The notes under the pieces are model-generated. The model saw only the letters and a program-made list of their open reading frames with translations, did not search any database and had not been told where the DNA came from. This document shows positions 32,690-44,300 of a stretch of 64,000 nt of DNA, piece by piece. Source of the DNA: Microglena sp. YARC (taxonomy: Eukaryota; Chlorophyta; Chlorophyceae; Chlamydomonadales; Chlamydomonadaceae); assembly GCA_022414725.1 (NCBI GenBank), contig CM039462.1, forward strand, positions 2,008,900 to 2,072,899. The letters run 5' to 3'. The number at the start of each line of letters is the position of its first letter. Position 1 is the first letter of the stretch. The position numbers and the translations under genes are program-made.

Positions 32690-34100
32690 CAAACCCAGCT
32701 AGATTTAGGGGGGGTATTTTACCCCACTCGTAACAACCAACATACTCAATTAGGGGTAGTACCGCCCCACCAACACACTATATAAGGTAATATACCCACC
32801 TATCACGCACAAGCAACTACAAAATTTAGGGGTAAGACCCCTCACCACAAGCACCCACTAATTTAAGGTATTACACCTCCATCCATCAAAGCAACAACAA
32901 TTTAGTGGTAGTAACTCCCCACCCAGAACCAACAACTAATTTAGGGGTATGAACCCCACCAGCTAAGCACACCCAATAATTTTAGAGGGTCAGCTGACTC
33001 CCCCACCAGCTATCACCTCCCACTAATTCCATGGGTAGTCACACCTACCACCAGAACCACAACAATTGTAGGGGGTGGAGACATCCGCACAGCAGCAAGC
33101 ACACCACAAATCAGGGGTATGACCGCCCCACCAGCAAGCACCCACTAATTAGGGTATACCACCCCCCACAAGCAATCACTAATACAGGTAGAAACCTCCA
33201 CACCATAACCACAACAATTAGGAGTGACCCCTCACCACATACCGGTCGCATATATAGAGGGTCAGTGACCCCCACCAGCGAGCGAGCGCGCGAGCGAAGT
33301 AGGAGGAGTGACCCCCCCACCACACACCCTACAATTAGTGGTGTATCCTAACCCCCACCCAGCAGCCACCCACTAATGAGGGGTAGTCGCGACCTCCTCA
33401 CCACAACCACCCACTAATTTAGGGTAATGACCCCCCCCCACAAGCACTCTCACTAATCTCTCAAGGGTAGTGACCCCCCCATCCGCAAAGCGCCCACCTT
33501 ACATTAGGGTGTATACCCACCAACACAACCAACCCACTAATTAGGGGTATGACCCCCACCAGCAATGCCCCACCAATTAGTGAGTAGTGACGCACTCCAC
33601 CACAAGCCACCCACTAACATTATGGGTGTAGTTACCACATCACCATCCGAAAGTCACTAAAGATCCACCCACATAATTAGAGGGGCAGAGACCACCTCAC
33701 ACAAGAGCTAGAGAGAGGTATTTAACCCACCCACCAGCAAGCACTCTCCTTGTTCGGGCGAGGGATACTTCAAGACACACACACCTTACAAACACCCCCA
33801 CTAAATATTTAGGGGGCAGGACGTCGCTACCATTGCAGCACATCACCTTCACTAATTTATGGGTATTACCCGGCACACACACACAAGCACCCACATAATT
33901 AAGAGATGAGACCCTCACCACAAAGCACCTCACTAATTTAAGGCAGTTACCCCACCATCAACCCACCCATTAGGTATTACAACCCACAACACCAACAAAC
34001 ATAATGATTATGGAATACCCACCCCACATACCACCCACCACAATTTGATGGGTATTACCACCTCAACGGTGAGCGGCGGCACCCACTACGACACCACCGG
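32690..34100 (+). repeat. 40-bp minisatellite array, C-rich, badly degraded
   Basis: CACCCACTAATTTAGGGGTA and CCCCCCACCAGCAAGCAC units are still readable, but indels occur in almost every unit. Much of this may be raw-read error. Confidence 0.75.
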
Positions 34101-37100
34101 TACCCACAGACAACCGCAGAATGCTACTCACACTACACCCCTCAGGCAGCAAGCAGCCGCTATACTTAATTGAAGTGGTGTCACTATGAATGCGGTGCTC
34201 TCAGCGCGTTTTTTGACTTGTGACTACAATGTACTTCCCTAAGAACTACTGCCCAACAGTTGTTTCTGTCTGTACTGGTGTCAGCTTCCCGTAACTGTGT
34301 CAATCCTTCAATCGACTACGTGAACAGCTCCTTGACTGCGTCATCGTCTCTCATGACACACTCCTGTATAGCCTTAACCTGACTAGACCCTAATCAGAAA
34401 CTTAAGGCCAGGCCACCGGGGCTATACAGAGTTTGTCATTGAATACCGAGACGCAGTCAACAGGAAGCTGTTCACCCCGGTCAGAAGAACAACAGTCATA
34501 CGGAAGCTGACACATACAGTAGCGAGAAACCCGTCGGTGCCGATAGTTCTAAGAAACGTACATAGAGAGCGCGAAGTGCGTATATAACCGTGAAGTACCG
34601 CTATCAACGCAAACTCCACCGTATGAACACAGTGACCGATCAATACTAACCTCCACCTATGCAACTCGGGACATAGAACTTATGTAACATATATATAAAA
34701 AAAAAAGAGTAAAGAAACTCCGAAAAAATCGGAGAACTTCAAAGACCCAAAGAATAGAAGAAGGAAACAAAATATAACCGACAATAAGTCTACTCGGAAA
34801 AACGGGTTCGATCCTCCCCAGAAGTCGCGGGACACAGCGGGTTTGCGGGTCTGATCAATAACTAAGTCCCCCACGAAAGACCATAGCCAAAACAAAGCTG
34901 CTGTGGGGATATGAACCTTGGGTAATCATTTCTCCTCCCGGACACATATTCACTTAAAACACATGCCTTAGGCACTGATCGGAAGCAACGTCTCCCTTCG
35001 CATTGACCCTCCAGAATGGAAACCCAAGAAAATGCAAATGGAACCCAAAGGGTTAATAGGAAAGAATGAAACAGGCAAAAAAATTCCGAACCTACAATTG
35101 CCAACTAGAAGAGAGGAAAAATTAATATCAAAAATGGGTAACAAAACGGTATATTGAAAAACCCGATGCCGGAATAAGAACCTTAACCAATATCTTTGAT
35201 AACGAAAAACTTAATAACCAAATGCAAGTATGACCTAAGAAGAAGCGGGTCATATTAACATGCGAGACAAACCTCCAGAAACAAAGCACAGATCAAGGGG
35301 GCTTGGTGAAGTGGTCAGCACAAGTTTATCCACGGTTTAACAGAGGCAACATCCAGTGAACCATCCTCCCACCAGCTCCTTGATGTTGTGAATAACATCA
35401 TATGGCTTGTCTGCGAGGCAGACTGCCATCTTTGGCCCAACTTAAGAGACCCTAAGTTTGTCAACCTCTGAAATGTAACCAAAGCAGCAAGGCAGACCAA
35501 TCCAATACATACTTGAGATAGAGATATTTTCATTGCAACCATTGTACTCCCTGGCAACCGGGGTACAGGTTGCCTATACTCGCCCTCACTAGTAGCTTAA
35601 TGAGCAACAGTAGGGCTGCTCTTGCTCATTCCAGTCACTTATGTCAGCCTCCCCGCTAGCACAGCACATAGCAGCCTGAACCGCCTTCAGACCGCATCAT
35701 CACGCACAAGGATGAGTCACTAAAACAGTAAGAAATGCTCAGGGTGTGGGTGGTCATAGTGAGAGCCCAGTGGAATGGCTTCTCAAATACAAGAGAACCG
35801 CTTGGCAGCCCCCCAGAAGGGACGGTAGGTGACATAAAACCTGACATAGCTCACACAAAAGAAATATCAGGCCTGTCAAGTCCCAGTAAGCAAAGGACCC
35901 ACAAAAGTACGGGCTAAAATCCGCAGTCTCCAGGCAAAACCGGTACTTGGCCATGGGGCGCAAAACCTGGGTGCAGCCATAGTAAGACCAAACTGGGGCC
36001 CACCAACTCAACAATGTATGTGCGAAAAGTTGCAACAACACCTGCTCAAGACAATCAATGGAACGCATCCAACAAGAGGAACTGAAACCAGACACCATCT
36101 ACCTCGCCCACCTTTTCTATAGCCGATAACAACACTATACCTATCCAGTCTCACTAAAACACAGATAAAAATCATCAAACATATGTTTCAAGAAAATATG
36201 CTCCACCTCACCATCAGAAATCCTCTAAATACAGAGCTATGTTCAGCCTTTGCACAAGGAAGCCTGGTGCAAACAGAACCCTGACTCCCTACTCCAAGCC
36301 CTGTCCTGCCTCTAATCCATAAAGAAGACTTGAGCGGCTGCACACAATGAACACCGGGTTGGGAACAAGGTGCGAAATCCCTCAGGGCTGCGCAGTACAA
36401 GGTCACAGACCAGGTTCCACTTAGCGTCAAAAACAGTCTTGGATGGGCCAGCGCCGGAACAACATCTTTCTATAGTGAGGCATCCAGACACCCCGAAACC
36501 TCTTAAGAACAGGATATCGTCATAAAATCCAGCCAGACTGCAATGGAAAGCCACGTACCACAAAAAACGGCCTGAAGCTATAGAACCATCACCCCAACTT
36601 CTCACAATAACCACCTGCCTGACTGATCTTTTGCTTTACGAGGCGTGGAGTGAGTACTCAATGTACATGGGCATGTGAAGGGAAGCCATCGTCATCCTTC
36701 ATCAGCTATAAGCCATTGATCCTGTCCAGGGTTGGTAGGGAGGCATGGCAGCTTTTATAGATTTAGTCAGTGGAGCAACATTAACAGATCGGCGCGCTAC
36801 TACAAGAGTTTTTACTTGTACCTAGCACGGTGATATTCAGCAGTATCACAGTAAACCGGTGTAGTTAATGCGCCCCAGAGGAACTACTGCCTGGTGAACG
36901 GGCCGCCTTATTTGCCTCTTATCAACAACCTGGTCACCGAACACCCCATCCATACGCAGTATCGGACCTGGCCAATGATCAAGATCATCACTGCACTATC
37001 GCAAACACATATCACCCGCTCCGAAATCTATCAGGAACCAAGCACGCTCACCAACCCTCGACCATCCAAAGATTGGACAGGTGACTATTAACACATGGAC

Positions 37101-38699
37101 CTATAAGAGGCTCCACGTTTATCTGAGCTTGTCCGTATCCTAGAGCCTTCACACGACGGAAAATTTTTGGACCGTATACGAGAGGGCCTGCGACCTCCCT
37201 GAGATTCCGGGCTAAGATATTTATCCGTAGGAACGCAGACGCTCGCCCGCCCAAGTGCATCTCACGCAATACATACCACACCCCGACCGCCCAGAATCAC
37301 CATGGCCCAGACAGTCCAAAAAGGGAAACAAAGGGATAGGAGACCGCAGCCTCATAGGCATGTGTCCCGTTGACTAAGCGGTCAGGACTAGAAACATATC
37401 GGCGACCCTCCATAGGAGAAGCCCAGAAATATCAGTTATAGCCTAAACTGTTCATCGAAATGTTACATCAACTGACTCTCTACTACCTTGGCAACTTAGG
37501 AACTCCAAAATAAAATTCACCCTTACTCACGAGAATACCCAACCAGTCTTACCTGAGATAACGCCCTTTCGTCCAGTGTTACGTTTCTTCCTATTACTAA
37601 CGTTGGACATAGCAGGGCATCCAAACACACGTAACAAAACGGCACAATAGCACACCCCATAAACACTTCATAAGGTTCTTGCGTCCCTGATGGCAGTCGT
37701 TTTACGAGTGTAACAAGCAGCTTTGGAAGCAATAAAGGCGAAGACTTAGCTAGCTTGATTCCAGGTGATACTCCTAGCTATAGACTGCAGACTCTCATGT
37801 ATACCTTCACATTGCGTTGCTGGCAATGTACACCAACGATAACTCGATGTCTGCCCCCAACCGATATCGAGGCCAATCCTGCGAACCATTTATAACTATA
37901 CAACTCCTTGCCCTGTCCAGATTCAGACATCTTAAAGCAAACCCCTGCGCGAATTTGACCATCTGAGGATGATAGTTTGGGACTGCAATGAGCCTTCCAC
38001 ATCCCTGTCCTCAAGCACATATTACTTCAGCAAAGCCAGAGAATTGGTCTATCAGGCACAGAGTAAAAACTCCCACGCAACCCCTAATATGAACGGTGTC
38101 CCATTATATCCAATGGGAGCTGAAGCACGGATCTCAAGTTGCTTCTTAGAAAAGAACGTTTCCTTCCAGAAATGTTGCCTGCACTCGTTCCCTCATTGCG
38201 GACCCAGTTTGCCTGTCATTCCTTCCATAACTTTTCCAATTGAATTCCCCCTCCATAGTGACGCTTGACAATAACATCCCGGAGAGGAACAGATTACCAG
38301 AGTCAAAACTAATCCACCCACCAAAGCTTTCGGGGCTAAGTTTACGGCAGGCACTATACTGACAACCCCAAAACCCCTGTACCGGCGACATCAGAGACAA
38401 AAACCCCCGTCTCCCCCGATCAGCTATTGTGACTAACTACATACAGCATCCATAATCATCTGACAGATACTGTAGGCTACTCTATTCCTATAATGTCTCT
38501 CAACGTAATGCCTTACTCGGGAGAAACGGGGGTTTCGATCCCCCAGAAGATAGCGAACTCGTGAAGGGTTGCGGTGTTGATCAAGGCTAAATTTGTCCCA
38601 GCGCAAGACCATAGCCAAAAAAAGCTTGGCTGTAGAGTAGTGAACCTCTGGTAATCATTCTCCTCCCGACACTGCCTTATGTCTCGTAACACAGGAACA
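34101..38699. other. 4.6-kb insert in copy 2, flanked inside by direct repeats
   Basis: Copy 1 has no such segment between its array and S module, so this is an extra insertion. Two imperfect direct repeats of ~165 bp (34788-34953 and 38510-38680) share TACTCGG.A.AAACGGG, a GGTTCGATCCNCC-like stretch, GACCATAGCCAAAA and GGTAATCATTCTCCTCCC. They lie 3.7 kb apart, as terminal repeats of a decayed LTR-type element would. No gag or pol motif could be read in any frame. Confidence 0.4.
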
Positions 38700-39230
38700 A
38701 CGTAGGGGCCCTACTTCTCTTATATGCGTAAACTGCCCACAGCTCTCGCGCCAGACAGACAGAGGGCAGTACGGCATCAAATAACCAATAATGCGCCCCC
38801 ACACCTCACAGCTTCACCGTTTCGTTTCTGCTTTCTACGAATTCGCTTTCATATTTCTTTCCCTCCGAACCTCCCCGAACTACCTTCTTTCTTCCTAAAA
38901 GATGTTCCTTCCTCTTTTGCTGGGTGTCCCTTGTTCCCCCTTCTGATTGGGTATCCATGCTTGGGAGAACCCCAGACCCCATCGCTCGTCGCCAGGGGCA
39001 CGTTCGCTACTCTGCTCACGACACGTCCCAAGGAACAGAGTCGTCTCCCGAGTCATCTTGTTTCAATTCCAAGATAAAGGTGGCGCGAATGTTCTCCTCG
39101 GTGAACGAATAATGACCTGGTATCACACTGGCCCCAAAGCAATCGAACTGCTGCTCCCCATGCTGCTACCCATGGACTAACGCATGTGCAACATTGACAT
39201 CCCTTCCCCTGCTGCTCCCCTCGACACACA
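38700..39230 (+). repeat. S module, copy 3
   Basis: Same order of landmarks as copy 1 (AGACAGACAGAGGGCAGTAC, TTTCGTTTCTGCTTT, GAATTCGCTTTCATATTTC) with many single-base deletions. Confidence 0.7.
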
Positions 39231-40299
39231 GCACAGACAAACAACACAAGCACAATATACACGAGTGCACACAATCACAAACATCAACACACACACACGG
39301 CATCACCACAAACAACAACACACGACACAATACACACACACCACACATGCACCACACAGCACACACACTCAGAACACAGCACACAATACACACACAAGTG
39401 TGTGTGTACAGTGTTGCGCCGGCTGTTGTTTGTGGTGTCATAGGTGTGTGTCCGTTGCGTGTGCATGTGTGTGTGTTGTTCGTGGTATGTATTATGGTGT
39501 GCGTGCGTGTGCGCATCATAATTGCATTTGCGTGCGAGGGAAGTGTGTAAGGTTGTGTGTGTGCGGGTTTCGAGTGTGTACGTGTTGCCTAGTGCCATGT
39601 GGCGGTGTACGGTGTGGTTGTGGTGTGCAGTGTGTGATCTGTGTGTTGTCGTGCGCGTGTGTCTCCGTTGTTGTATGTGTGTGTATTAACAAGCATGTTA
39701 TGTGTGTGTGTATGGTGTCGGTGTGGCGAGGTGTGCGGTGTGGTGTGCGTGTGTTTGTGACTTTGTGCATTTGTGCGTGCGTGTGTGTGTGTTGTTGTGT
39801 TTTGTGTCGGGTGTGTGTGAAGTGTGTTGTGTAGTTTGTTTATGTTTCTGTGCTGTGTCTTGTGTTCTGCGTTGTGTCTCGTGTGTGGTGTCTGAGTGCG
39901 TTGCACGTGTTGATAATGGCGTGTGTGCCGTTTGTTTGTGTTGTCAATGTTTGTGTTTGTTGTGTTGTGCGTGTGTCATCTTTTTTCTGGCGCGTGTGTG
40001 CTCGTTGTTTATGTGGTGTAGAAAGCATTTATGTTGCGGTGTTATGTTCGGTGTGCATGTGTGCGTGTGTGTGCGTGTGTGTGTGACTTGTGTGCATTGC
40101 GTGTGTGTGTGTGTATGTGTGTTTGTGTGTGTGTGTGTGAGTGTGTGTGATGTGTGTTTTATGTGTCTGTGCGTGTTTTTTGTGTCTACTCGTGTGTCTG
40201 TGTGTGTGTCTGAGTGCGTGTTGCAACGTGTGTGAGTATGCGTGTGTGTGCGCGTTTGTTTGTGTGTTTGTGTGTGTGTGTGTTGTTGTGGTGTGTATG

Positions 40300-40340
<41 letters not shown>

Positions 40341-40600
40341 CGTGTGTGTGTGTGTGTGTGTGCTTGTGTGTATGGTGTGTGTTATGCGTGTGGTATGAAG
40401 TGTGTGTGTCTGTGTGTGTCTCAGTGCATTGTGTCGCGTGTGTGTATGTGGTGTGTCTGAGTGTGTGTGTGTCTGAGTGTGTGTGTCTGTGTGCATGTTT
40501 TTTGTGTGTGTGTGCGTGTGTGTGCGTTGTATGTGTGTGTGTCCTGTGTCTGTTGTGTGTGTGTGTGATGGGTGGGTTTGCGTGTGTGTATTGTTGTTCA
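39231..40600. repeat. CA block joined directly to GT block
   Basis: CA-rich DNA (39231-39400) switches to GT-rich DNA at about 39400 with no core between, a near-perfect large-scale palindrome centre. Copy 1 has 2.6 kb of other DNA at this point. Confidence 0.85.
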
Positions 40601-41315
40601 TGTGCATGTGTGTCGATGGTGAGCAGCATGGGGAGCAAGAAGGGGGAGGTTTGATGTGCATGTGTGTCTATGGAGCAGCATGGGGAGGAAATGTCATGTC
40701 AAGTGTATGGGAGCCAGCATGGGGAGCAGCATGGGAGAGAGATGTCATGCGTGTCAGCGTGTATGGGAAGCAGCAGCATGGGAAGGGATGTCCATGTGCA
40801 TGCGTGTCGATGGGGGCAACATTTGATGCTTTGGGGGCAGTGTGATCACCAGGACTCATATTCAGTAATCACAGCGAAGAACGATTCCGCGCCACCGGGC
40901 TGTTCATCTTGGAATTGAAAAAGATGACTCGGAGAACGATCCTCTGTTCCTGCGACGCGTACGTGCAGCAGACGTAGCGAACGCTGCCCCCTGGCGAACG
41001 AGCGATGGCGGGTCTGGAAGGTTCTCCCAAGCCAATGGATACCCAAACTCCCAGAAAGGGAACAAGAACACAGCAAACAGCAGGAAGAACATGTTTAGAG
41101 AAGAAACAGAAAAGATAGTTCGGAGGAAAAGAAAATATGTAAAGCGAATTCGAAAAGTAGAAAACGAAAACGGTCGAACCTGTATCAGGTGAGGGGGCGC
41201 ACTACGATAGCGTTACATTTGATGCGTACTGCCCTCTGTCTGTCTGCCGAAAGCCCTCGTGGGCAGTACGCATAGTAAGAGAAGTAGTGCCCCTCGCGAG
41301 GGCTCTAACTTCCCT
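40601..41315 (-). repeat. S module, copy 4 (inverted)
   Basis: Starts CATGTGCATGTGTGTCGATG, with several GGGGAGCAGCATGGGA copies, then GAGAACGAT, AAGCGAATTCGAAAAGTAG and CCCTCGCGAGGGCTCTAACT. Confidence 0.75.
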
Positions 41316-44300
41316 AAATTAGGGGTCCTTGCTGTGGGGGGTCACTACCCCTAAATTAGTAAGGTTGCTTGGCCTGGTGGGGGGTAACTACCCACTAAAT
41401 TTAGTTTGTTGGTTGTTGGTGGGGGTGACTACCCCCTAAAATTAGTGGGTGGTTGCTCGTGAGGGTCACTACTCCACAAAATTAAAGTTGTTGGTTGCTG
41501 GTGGTGGTAACTACCCCCCCCTATATTAGTTGTTGCTTGCTGGTGGAGGGTAACTACCTCCCTAAATTAGTGTGCTTGCTGGTGAGGGGTTGCCCCTAAA
41601 TTAGTTGGTTTGGTTGCCTTGGTGGGGGAGTAACTACACCCCCTAAATTAGTGGGGTGTGTAGGTGGGGGCACAACCCCTCTAAATAGTTGGTGGTGGTA
41701 AAACTAACCCCCTAAATTAGTGGGTGGTTGCTGGGTGAGGGGTCAATCTGCCCCCTAAATAGTGGGTGGTTGCTGGTGGGTATACTTGGTTGGTGGGGGT
41801 AACCCCCTAAATTAGTGGGTGTGCTTTTTTTTTTTTTTGTTTTTTTTTATGTGGGTGGTTTGGTGGGGGTCACTACCCCCCTAAATTAGTGGGTGCTTGC
41901 TGTGGGGGTCACTACCCCCAAATTAGTGGGTGCTTTGCTGGTGGGGGGTTCACTAACCCCTAAATTAGTGGGTGGGTGGCGGGTCACTACCCTAAAATAT
42001 GGGTGGTGTCAGTGGGGGGTACACCCCCTGAATTTAGTGGTGCTTCTGGTGGGGGTCACTGATACCCCCTAAATTTGAGTGGGTGGGTTGCTTGTGGGGG
42101 TGTCACTACCCCTAAATTAGCGGTGTGGTTGCTGGTGGGGGGTCACTACCCCTCTAAAATTAGTGGGTTGGTGTAGGTGGGTGGGTAAACTACCCTAAAT
42201 TAAGTTGGTTGGTAGTTTGGTGGGGTAACTACCCCCTAAATAGTGGGTGCTTGCTGGTGGGGGGTAACTACCCCACCCCAAATTAGTTGTTGCTGCTGGT
42301 GAGGGGTCACTGCCCCCTAAAATTAGTGGGTGGTGTAGGTGGGGGGTAACTACCCCCTAAAATAGTGGGGTGGTTGCTGGTGAGGGACACTGGCCGCCCT
42401 AAATAGTGGGTGGTGTAGGTGGGGGGTCACTAACCCTCCTAGGATTAGTGGGTGGTGTAGGTGGGGGGTCTAACCCCAAATTAGTGGGTGCTGCTGGTGG
42501 GGGTCACTACCCCCCTATAAATTAGAAGGGTGGTGTAGGTGGGGGTCACTACCCCTAAAATTAGTGGGTGGTGCTGGGGGGGTAAACTACCCGCCTATAA
42601 TTAGTGGTGCTTGCTGGTGAGGGTCACTGCCCCAAATTAGTGGGTGGCTGCTGGGGGAGTAACTCACCTAAATTATTGTTTGCTTGTGGTGGGGGGCCCT
42701 TCAGCTACCCCCTAAATTAGTGGGTGGTTGCTGGTGGGGGGTCACTACCCCCTAAAATTAGTGGGTGCTTGCTGGTGGGGGGTCATCTAACCCTAAATTA
42801 AAGGTGGGGTGCTGGCTGGTGGGGGGTCACTACCCCTAAAATTAGTGGTGGTGTAGGTGGGGGGTCACCACCTGCCTAAATAAGTGGGTGCTTGCTTGGT
42901 GGGGGGGTCACTACCCCTGAAATTAGTGGGTGGTTGCTGGTGGGGTCATACTACCCAAAATTAGTGGGTGGTTGCTGGGTGGGGGGTCACTACCCCCTAA
43001 ATTAGTGGGTGGTGTAGGTGGGGGGTCACTAACCCCTAAATTTAGTGGGTGGTTTGCTGGTGGGGGTTCACTACCCCCTAAATTAGTGGGCGGTTGCTGG
43101 TGGGGGGGTCACTACCCCTAAATTAGTGGTGGTGTAGGTGGGGGTAACTACCCCTAAATTAGTTGTTGGTAGTTGGTGGGGGGAAACTACCCCCTAAATT
43201 AGTGGTGCTTGCTGGTGGGGGGTAACTACCACATAATAATAGTTGTTGCTTGCTGGTGAGGGGTCACTGCCCCTAAATTAGTGGGTGGTGTAGGTGGGGG
43301 GTCACTACCTAAATTAGTTGTTGCTTGCTGGTGGGGAGTAACTACCCCTAAATTAGTGGGTGCTTGCTGGTGGGGGGTCACTACCCCTAAATTAGTGGGT
43401 GTTGCTGTGGGGGCACTACCCCTAAATTAGTGGGTGCTTGCTGGTCGGGGTCACCATACCCCTAAATTAGTAGGGTGTGTAGGTGGGGGGTCACTACCCC
43501 CGTAAATTAGTGGGTGCTTGCTGGTGGGGGGTCAATACCCCTAAATTAGTGGGTGGTTGCTGTGGGGGGTCACTACCCCCTAAATTAGTGGGTGGTGTAG
43601 GTGGGGGGTCACTACCCCCTAAATTAGTGGGCGGTTGCTGGTGGGGGGTCACTACCCCCTAAAATTAGTGGGATGGTGGTTGCTGGTGGGAGGGGGTCAC
43701 TAAATTATTAGCCCCTAAATTAGTGGTGGTGTAGTGGGGGTCCACCCTAAATAAAGTTTGTTGTAGTTGGTGGGGGTCACTACCCCTAAATTAGTGGGTG
43801 CTTGCTGGTGGGGGGAGCTAACTACCGTATAATTAGTTGTTGCTTGCCTGATGGGGGTCACTGCCCCCTAAATTAGTGGTGGTGTAGGTGGGGGTAACTA
43901 CCCCCCTAAATTAGTGGGTGATTGCTGGTGGGGGTAACTACCACTAAATTAGTTTGTTGCTTGCTGATGAGGGGTCACTGCCCTAAATTAGTGGTGGTGT
44001 AGGTCAACCTACACAAGGGGGGTAACCTACCCCTAAACTAGTGGGTGCTTGCTGGTGAGGGGACACTGTCCCCTAAATTAGTGGTGGTGTAGGTGGGGGT
44101 ACTACCCCTAAATTAGTGGGTGGTGTAGGTGGGGGGTCACTACCCCTAAATTAAGTGGGGTGCTTGCTGTGGGGGGGGTCACTACCCTATAGTGGTGGTG
44201 GTGTAGGTGGGGGGTCACTACCCTAAATTAGTGGGGTGCTTTGCTGGTGGGGGTAATCTACCCCTAAATTAGTGGGTGTGGGCTTGCCTGGTGAGGGGGA

